NCBI GenBank assembly: GCA_963728965.1
Contig: CAVSMH010000001.1
Span: forward strand, 434,001 to 498,000
Reading direction: 5' to 3'
Source of the DNA: DASQZT01 sp963728965
Lineage (GTDB): Bacteria > Acidobacteriota > Terriglobia > Bryobacterales > Bryobacteraceae
DNA length: 64,000 nucleotides
Part shown: positions 59,679 through 64,000 of the stretch, piece after piece
Numbering within the stretch: position 1 is the stretch's first letter
How the letters are laid out: each line of letters opens with the position of its first letter
The notes under the pieces: model-generated
Told to the model about the DNA's origin: nothing
Databases searched by the model: none
Seen by the model: only the letters and a program-made list of their open reading frames with translations
Translations under genes and position numbers: made by a program

Positions 59679-60514
59679 CACTGGCGTTCACCGCCGGCTG
59701 CTCGCGCGCGCCACGCATCGTGGTCGGGTCCAAGAACTTTACCGAGCAGATTCTGCTGGGCGAGATTCTGGCGCAGCAGATCGAGCGTACGGCCAGGATC
59801 CCCGTGGCACGGAAACTGAACCTGGGCGGCACACTTCTAGCGCATGAGGCGCTGGTCCAGGGATCCATCGACCTGTACCCCGAATACACCGGGACGGCGT
59901 TGACGGCCGTTCTCAAGCAGTCTCCGTTTCCGGATGCGCGCACAGTGCTGGGCGCGGTCCGCGACGCCTACCAGCGCCGCTGGCACCTGACGTGGCTGCC
60001 GCCGCTGGGGTTTAACAACACCTTCGCCATGGTGATTCGCGGGGAAGCGGCACGCGCCGGGAAGCTGACCACGCTTTCGGAAGCGGCTGCTGCACATGCC
60101 TGGCGATTGGGAGCAGGCTATGAATTCAAGCAACGTCCGGACGGCCTGGAGGGGCTGCTGAATACCTATCATTTGCGAACGGTGGACCAGCCCGTCACGA
60201 TGGACTTGGGTCTGCTTTACTCGGCTCTCGAAAACGGCAAAGTGGACATGATCGCCGCCAATTCCACCGACGGGCTGATCTCGGTCCTGGATGTGGTGAT
60301 CCTGAAAGACGACCGCCACTACTTCCCGCCTTACGAATGTGCCGTGGTGGCGCGTGAAGAGACCCTGGCGCGATATCCGCAGCTTCGGCAGGCACTGGAG
60401 CAGCTTTCCGGCAAGCTGTCGGACGCGGCGATGCGCAGGCTCAACTATGCGGTAGACGGTCAGCATCGCCGGCCGGCCGATGTGGCCGCGGAATTCCTCG
60501 GCGCGTTGCGGTAG
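59648..60514 (+). CDS. Osmoprotectant-type ABC substrate-binding lipoprotein
   Basis: A 288-residue lipoprotein with lipobox FTAGC (Cys17) and the OpuAC/OsmF-like opening IVVGSKNFTEQILLGEILAQ. The GTLLAHEALVQGSIDLYPEY segment is characteristic. Ligands of the family are glycine betaine, choline or carnitine; the exact one cannot be read here. It overlaps the permease gene and ends the operon. Confidence 0.9.
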   Translation: MDRTKALALLTLAFTAGCSRAPRIVVGSKNFTEQILLGEILAQQIERTARIPVARKLNLGGTLLAHEALVQGSIDLYPEYTGTALTAVLKQSPFPDARTVLGAVRDAYQRRWHLTWLPPLGFNNTFAMVIRGEAARAGKLTTLSEAAAAHAWRLGAGYEFKQRPDGLEGLLNTYHLRTVDQPVTMDLGLLYSALENGKVDMIAANSTDGLISVLDVVILKDDRHYFPPYECAVVAREETLARYPQLRQALEQLSGKLSDAAMRRLNYAVDGQHRRPADVAAEFLGALR

Positions 60515-60559
60515 CACTTTCGCGCCGTTGAGCGGGCAGACGATGATCGCACCCCGGCA

Positions 60560-60572
60560 GTACTGACAGTAC
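60560..60572. promoter_or_regulatory. Perfect 13-bp dyad upstream of a small membrane protein gene
   Basis: GTACTG-a-CAGTAC at 60560-60572, about 27 bases upstream of the -35 box at 60599. It could bind a dimeric regulator. Confidence 0.35.
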
Positions 60573-60598
60573 CTAACCTATCCAAAGTTAACTTTCGT

Positions 60599-60626
60599 TT
60601 GACCGGGTCCAGCAGGGACCATAGAT
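60599..60626 (+). promoter_or_regulatory. Promoter of the small membrane protein gene
   Basis: TTGACC (60599-60604), 16 bases, ATAGAT (60621-60626). The predicted start site falls on or next to the ATG at 60632, implying a leaderless message. Confidence 0.45.
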
Positions 60627-60631
60627 GTTCC

Positions 60632-60832
60632 ATGGTGCGCGTGTTGGCACTGACGGGGCTGGCGTTCGGCTTCCTGGGCATATCACCCAACCTGCGCAAC
60701 ACCGTGCGGGATGGCGTCACGCTGGTAACGGGTGCTCTGGATGCGTACAGCCCGGTGTCTTACCTGGCGCTGGTGGGTGTCCTGATCCTCGGTTTCCTGT
60801 TTTTCCTGCGAGGCGCTTCGGCCCCGCGGTGA
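60632..60832 (+). CDS. Small membrane protein of unknown function
   Basis: A 66-residue protein with two hydrophobic segments (VRVLALTGLAFGFLG and SYLALVGVLILGFLFFLRG). It is flanked by the OpuC operon and the convergent MerR gene, with its own promoter. It has no recognised domain. The small size makes the call uncertain, but the hydrophobic pattern and promoter argue for a real gene. Confidence 0.5.
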   Translation: MVRVLALTGLAFGFLGISPNLRNTVRDGVTLVTGALDAYSPVSYLALVGVLILGFLFFLRGASAPR

Positions 60833-60849
60833 TGCCGGCGAACCGAACC

Positions 60850-61353
60850 TCAGACCGCGCGAGCCTTGCGCGGTGTGGCCGCGGTCTCGGACTTGGCGGG
60901 CTTGCGATCCCCGATTCCGGCGAGACGCTTCACCTGATCCGTGACGCACACCAGGAACATCGGCTGCCGCGCCGTTTTCATGAGATCGATGATGCGGCTG
61001 GGAGCGTCCTCCATATAAATCGACTTGCCGTCGGTCAGCAGGTGAACGTCCGATGTGGCACTGATCGCCTCACTCAAGCGCTTGCCCATGTCCTTTTGAA
61101 GGAATCGCAGCACGCGGCGGATTTTCTGAAGCGAAAAACCCTTGCGTCGAAGCTCGGCGATGACGGAAATCTCTACGACCTCCTCTGGCATGTAGATCCG
61201 CTTGTGCCCATCCTGGCGGGGGGAGACGACATTGCGTTCGTCCCACCACTGCAACTGCCGGAGGCTGACGCCGCAAATGCGGGCGACTTCACTGCTGTTG
61301 AAGCCCGGCGCATCCGGCGACAGAAGCGGACGGGATTTCCTGGCTTTAAACAT
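60850..61353 (-). CDS. MerR-family transcriptional regulator
   Basis: A 167-residue regulator. The helix-turn-helix with wing is visible at residues about 17-65 (FNSSEVARICGVSLRQLQWW, RNVVSPRQDGHKRIY, VVEISVIAELRRKGFSLQKI). The C-terminal part (about 80 residues) lacks the Cys ligands of metal-sensing members and ends in a basic Lys/Arg tail. It carries its own strong promoter (61392-61419) and GGAAG before the ATG. No obvious target is adjacent, except the small membrane gene. Confidence 0.85.
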   Translation of the reverse strand: MFKARKSRPLLSPDAPGFNSSEVARICGVSLRQLQWWDERNVVSPRQDGHKRIYMPEEVVEISVIAELRRKGFSLQKIRRVLRFLQKDMGKRLSEAISATSDVHLLTDGKSIYMEDAPSRIIDLMKTARQPMFLVCVTDQVKRLAGIGDRKPAKSETAATPRKARAV

Positions 61354-61391
61354 TTTCGGAGGCTTCCGTTGTTAATTTGGGGCCACTTTGG

Positions 61392-61419
61392 ATTGTACAT
61401 GCGCCATCCGCCGTGTCAA
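61392..61419 (-). promoter_or_regulatory. Consensus promoter of the merR-type gene
   Basis: On the minus strand TTGACA (61419-61414), 16 bases, TACAAT (61397-61392). The leader is about 32 bases. It is among the best sigma70 matches in the window. Confidence 0.65.
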
Positions 61420-61564
61420 GCGGTTCGAACGGCATTTCTTTCGGCGACAGGCTTGGTGCGGGCTGTCACGGAACCTTCGCCGACGGTGTGCGGAGCAGCA
61501 CCCGCGGGCCCCCAACGGAAGCTTTCCGCGCAGGCCGCGCGGCTACACTGGAAGCGGAGGAGTT

Positions 61565-61849
61565 ATGGATTTGGACTTCAACGCCAACGGCTTGGGCAGC
61601 AGGAACGTCTGGATCGGCATTGCGATTGGGGCAGCGGTCGGAATTGGAATCGCATTATCGCGCCGCAAACGGACACGCTGGGATTCGGCTCGGGAACTGA
61701 CGCAGCGCGTGGCCAGCCGAACCGGGGATCTGGGCGATGCCGCGCGCGACTTGGTGGACCGCGTCAGAACCATTTATGAGGAAAGCCGCAAGGTCGTGGA
61801 AGACGCGAGCGAGTTGTGGGAGCACGGTCGCAAACTCGTAGGCGCTTGA
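61565..61849 (+). CDS. YtxH-like small membrane protein
   Basis: A 94-residue protein with one membrane helix (VWIGIAIGAAVGIGIAL) and an amphipathic tail (RDLVDRVRTIYEESRKVVED) like YtxH/GvpP-style envelope-stress proteins. GGAGGAG sits a few bases before the ATG. Function is unknown; relatives are often stress-induced. Confidence 0.7.
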   Translation: MDLDFNANGLGSRNVWIGIAIGAAVGIGIALSRRKRTRWDSARELTQRVASRTGDLGDAARDLVDRVRTIYEESRKVVEDASELWEHGRKLVGA

Positions 61850-61916
61850 TTTCGAGACCCTCCGAATGACACGCGGAGCACACGCCGCGTTAATCCTTTG
61901 TAAAATCCGAACACAG

Positions 61917-61963
61917 GGCCGATCGAGGCGAAGCGCTTACGGGAGTACCCGCCGAGATCGGCC
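61917..61963 (+). ncRNA. Candidate structured RNA hairpin
   Basis: GGCCGATC (61917-61924) pairs with GATCGGCC (61956-61963). Inside, GGCG (61927-61930) can pair with CGCC (61950-61953), or CGGG-agta-CCCG (61940-61951) can form instead. No known riboswitch motif was recognised. Confidence 0.3.
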
Positions 61964-62111
61964 GCTCATCGAGGGACCTAGAACTGCTCAACTCGGGCGA
62001 CGGGCGTAGCGGACCTTGTCCAGACGCAACGATGCCCGGCGGGTTCTCGCGATCCAACTAACATACTTGCTTTCAGTTATTTACACTGGAACCGGAGGGG
62101 GACGGGGGTCG

Positions 62112-62120
62112 TGCTATAAT
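62112..62120 (+). promoter_or_regulatory. Extended -10 promoter (TGCTATAAT)
   Basis: A perfect TATAAT preceded by TG at the extended -10 position. No good -35 is needed for this class. Transcription would begin near 62127 and cover the short frame at 62153 or an RNA. Confidence 0.55.
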
Positions 62121-62152
62121 GAAGATGTTCCCCCGCACGGATTGGAGTTCCA

Positions 62153-62299
62153 ATGAACACCCGCAAGTTTTGGCTTCTGGACTATGACCCCGAAGGCGCA
62201 GTCTATGAGAACTTGGCGTGGGACCTTCCGGGTCATCGGCTATCAGGACGTTCTACGCCGGCCCGTTGGCGCAAGCCGACGCCGCATCGGAGCCGGTAA
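62153..62299 (+). CDS. Short frame of 48 codons downstream of a strong promoter
   Basis: The frame begins MNTRKFWLLDYDPEGAVYEN and ends after an Arg/Pro-rich tail. The opening looks protein-like and the tail does not, so it may be the frameshifted start of an older gene. No Shine-Dalgarno is obvious (GGAG at 62143 is about 6 bases off the ideal). Listed because the promoter at 62112 needs a product. Confidence 0.3.
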   Translation: MNTRKFWLLDYDPEGAVYENLAWDLPGHRLSGRSTPARWRKPTPHRSR

Positions 62300-62480
62300 A
62301 ATCTCGACCTGCTTCTCTCGCTCTGCCCCCGGGTTGGAATCGCGGGTAGTTCCTGGTAGGAAACTCACGTTTGCGTAATCCTTACACACGCGTGTACTTG
62401 TCCGCACTCTGCGAAGAGGCTCGAACCGGCTGGCTGTCGATGATTGTTCCTGAAAAGACATAAGTTATGGAGAACGGCGC

Positions 62481-62498
62481 CTGGATTGCTTAATCCAG
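62481..62498 (+). other. Hairpin in the leader of the OmpA lipoprotein gene
   Basis: CTGGATT (62481-62487), loop GCTT, AATCCAG (62492-62498), ending 18 bases before the ATG. GAGG follows the stem and is the likely ribosome site, so the hairpin may influence its access. Confidence 0.4.
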
Positions 62499-62516
62499 CG
62501 CGAGGTTTGAACCACT

Positions 62517-63314
62517 ATGAAAGCTTTCCTAGCGACCACATGCATCGTAGCTGGCACTTTGCTCGCAAGTGGATGCGCAAGCAAAAAGTACGTTCGCAAC
62601 ACCACCGCTCCCATTCAAGCCAAGGTGGACCAGGTGGGTGAGCAGACTACCCAAAATGGGCAACAGATTCAGGACACGCGGAACCAGGTGAAGCAGGTCG
62701 ATGAGAAGGCTCAGGCCGGCATCAGCGCCGCGCAGGAGCGTGCCTCGACAGCCGACCAGCACGCCCAGCAAGCCGACCAACATGCATCTGCCGCCATGGA
62801 CAAAGCCAACCAGGCGGCGCAAGTCGGAGATCAGAATAGCCAGGCTCTGGCGAGTTTGAGGCAAGTCGTTTCCAACATCGATGATTACAAGCTTCAAACC
62901 TCGGTCAGCGTCCCGTTCAAATTCGATAAATATGCTTTGACGACGGATGCCAAGCAGGACCTGGACAAGCTGGCTGGAGACGTGAAGAGTGACAAACGGT
63001 TCTTCATCGCCGTGGAGGGCTACACGGACAACACCGGATCGAAGAACTACAATAGCGTGCTCAGCCGCCACCGGGCGGATTCCGTGGTGGAGTACCTGGT
63101 CTCCAAGCACGACATTCCGATCTATCGCATCCATATGATCGGCCTTGGCGAAGATAAACCGGTAGACGAAGCCCGCAACCGGGCTGCTCGCGCCAAAAAC
63201 CGCCGAGTCGAAGTCAAAGTTTTCAGCGCCGATCAGGTAACCGCGTCCCTCGACAACACCAACAGTGGTGCCAGCCGGATGCAGCAAGAAACGCCCCGCC
63301 CGATCGAGCACTAG
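62517..63314 (+). CDS. OmpA-family lipoprotein with coiled-coil linker
   Basis: A 265-residue lipoprotein with lipobox LASGC (Cys20). Residues about 30-115 form an Ala/Gln-rich coiled coil (TTQNGQQIQDTRNQVKQVDE, QHAQQADQHASAAMDKANQA). An OmpA-like peptidoglycan-binding domain fills residues about 130-240 (PFKFDKYALT, GYTDNTGSKNYNSVLSRHRA, IGLGEDKPV, NRRVEVKVF). It would tether the outer membrane to the cell wall. A terminator follows at 63348. The tail after the domain is polar and unstructured. Confidence 0.92.
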   Translation: MKAFLATTCIVAGTLLASGCASKKYVRNTTAPIQAKVDQVGEQTTQNGQQIQDTRNQVKQVDEKAQAGISAAQERASTADQHAQQADQHASAAMDKANQAAQVGDQNSQALASLRQVVSNIDDYKLQTSVSVPFKFDKYALTTDAKQDLDKLAGDVKSDKRFFIAVEGYTDNTGSKNYNSVLSRHRADSVVEYLVSKHDIPIYRIHMIGLGEDKPVDEARNRAARAKNRRVEVKVFSADQVTASLDNTNSGASRMQQETPRPIEH

Positions 63315-63342
63315 TTTCTTTCTTTTGGAATTTAAAAGTCAC

Positions 63343-64000
63343 TCAGTGAGCCGCCCGGCCGTGGGGCGGCTCGCTTATTTTTGGACTTGCCGGCGGCGGG
63401 AGGGAATGCCCGCCGCTGGATTTTTCCCGAAACGCCTGCCACCAGATGAACATCGCCGTCAGGTTGGCAACCAGGATCAGCAGGTTTCCCGGGAGCATCC
63501 ACGCGTGACTCTGTGAGCCTGTGGCCAGATTCCGCAAGGACCCGCCGATCGCCTCTCCAGTGAACTGAATTCCAAGGGCTCCGCTAACCATGAGCAATCG
63601 ATAATCCTTCTTCTTCGCGGCAATCAGAATAGCCCAGAGCGCGAGATCGAGGACTGTGGAGCACACGTACAGGTCTCGTGTCCAGGGCGTCATCCACACG
63701 CCGATTAGAGCGTGGGGCTGGTGGTGAATGAGGAAACTGACACCCGCGAACAAAACAGCGGCGGGCGCCAAGCCGAGGAGGACCACTCTGCGGGCGCGGG
63801 ATTGCGCTGTAGCGCGGTAAATCAGGCTGATGACAACCGCGAAGAGGAGTAGCTGGAGAACTCCCTCATCGCGCCAATAATACCAGGGATACCAATAGCC
63901 GGATCTTGGCTCGTGGAGACGAAGCCCCACATAGAGCCGCAGTTCGATAATGGTCGTGAAAAAATTCGTAATCGTATAGGCGAAGACAAACGGATATCGC
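63343..64000 (-). CDS. Multi-pass membrane protein, N-terminus beyond the window
   Basis: The frame ends at 63343 and stays open leftward-reading from base 64000 (RYPFVFAYTITNFFTTIIEL at the edge), so the start lies outside. About 218 residues are visible with six or so hydrophobic helices (for example VLQLLLFAVVISLIY, VLLGLAPAAVLFAGVSFLI, LLILVANLTAMFIWW). The RLYVGLRLHEP and YPWYYWRDE stretches are conserved in look in acidobacterial hypothetical proteins. Function is unknown. A GTG at 63930 would be an internal start and is not preferred. Confidence 0.72.
   Translation of the reverse strand, partial: RYPFVFAYTITNFFTTIIELRLYVGLRLHEPRSGYWYPWYYWRDEGVLQLLLFAVVISLIYRATAQSRARRVVLLGLAPAAVLFAGVSFLIHHQPHALIGVWMTPWTRDLYVCSTVLDLALWAILIAAKKKDYRLLMVSGALGIQFTGEAIGGSLRNLATGSQSHAWMLPGNLLILVANLTAMFIWWQAFREKSSGGHSLPPPASPKISEPPHGRAAH
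63348..63382 (+). terminator. Rho-independent terminator of the OmpA lipoprotein gene
   Basis: GAGCCGCCC (63348-63356), a 7-base loop, GGGCGGCTC (63364-63372), then GCTTATTTTT. The T-run points rightward. It lies inside the 3' end of the convergent membrane-protein gene. Confidence 0.8.

Larger units (their letters stand above)
61850..62516. other. 667-base stretch with no clear gene, structured RNA candidates
   Basis: It holds the hairpin at 61917-61963, an extended -10 promoter at 62112-62120, a 48-codon frame at 62153-62299, an ACACGCGTGT palindrome at 62385-62394 and a hairpin at 62481-62498. Nothing else of note was found. Confidence 0.5.

Noticed and set aside
61917..61963. A c-di-GMP or cobalamin riboswitch
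   Set aside because: The hairpins do not match the conserved cores of these classes, and the downstream gene does not fit.
62184..62378. A 64-codon frame MTPKAQSM on the plus strand
   Set aside because: No ribosome site and no conserved look. It overlaps the better-placed short frame at 62153 and is probably chance.

Overview
The window is about 64 kb of GC-rich bacterial chromosome. Gene content points to a soil-type Acidobacteriota, most likely the Solibacter/Bryobacterales side. The signs are Oar-like TonB receptors with an N-terminal carboxypeptidase-regulatory domain, VPS10/BNR-repeat secreted proteins, DUF6152 and DUF6644 proteins, a DUF1080 protein and many Tat-exported hydrolases. 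This assignment is inference from family content; no rRNA, tRNA, CRISPR array or intact transposase was seen.

Layout. 1-1.0 kb: a frameshifted TonB-receptor start, a MITE-like inverted-repeat element and a small Cys/His-rich secreted protein. 1.0-8.0 kb: a VPS10/BNR-repeat protein diverging from an amidase and a tandem pair of M24 peptidase genes, the second truncated. 8.0-15.6 kb: two large Oar-like TonB receptors with matching promoters and similar 3' hairpins. 15.6-17.0 kb: a sulfatase. 17.0-25.8 kb: a beta-oxidation block (SDR reductase, acyl-CoA synthetase, TetR regulator, FadN-, FadA- and FadE-type enzymes). 25.8-35.4 kb: sugar and cell-wall chemistry, with DUF1080, an epimerase-like protein, an ADP-ribosylglycohydrolase-fold protein, a serine hydrolase fused to a DUF4185-like domain, two GH51 arabinofuranosidases and a GH43 arabinanase. 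35.4-40.8 kb: a two-gene iron-sulfur ATPase/dehydratase-like system of unknown substrate. 41.1-44.3 kb: a cluster of uncharacterised exported and membrane proteins. 44.4-50.4 kb: housekeeping genes (DciA, GatC, GatA, Mn-type SOD, soluble transhydrogenase, ROK protein, PrmA). 50.5-55.2 kb: a permease remnant and a TonB receptor-YfiR-hybrid histidine kinase operon. 55.2-60.5 kb: an S41 protease, then a flavin disulfide reductase joined to an OpuC-type ABC importer. 60.5-64 kb: small membrane proteins, a MerR regulator, a 660-base non-coding stretch with RNA-like structure, an OmpA lipoprotein and a partial membrane protein.

How the parts fit. The TetR gene and the acyl-CoA synthetase gene share face-to-face promoters whose -10 boxes overlap a dyad, so one repressor could control fatty-acid activation and the downstream fadNAE-type operon together. 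The arabinan cluster (GH51-GH51-GH43) is a tight operon of mostly Tat-exported enzymes. The most interesting unexplained unit is the 1186-residue double-ASKHA activase plus its HgdB-like partner, an oxygen-sensitive type of machinery in a genome that otherwise looks aerobic. Several genes have a -10-like hexamer about 5-10 bases before the start codon and no Shine-Dalgarno sequence, which suggests leaderless transcription.
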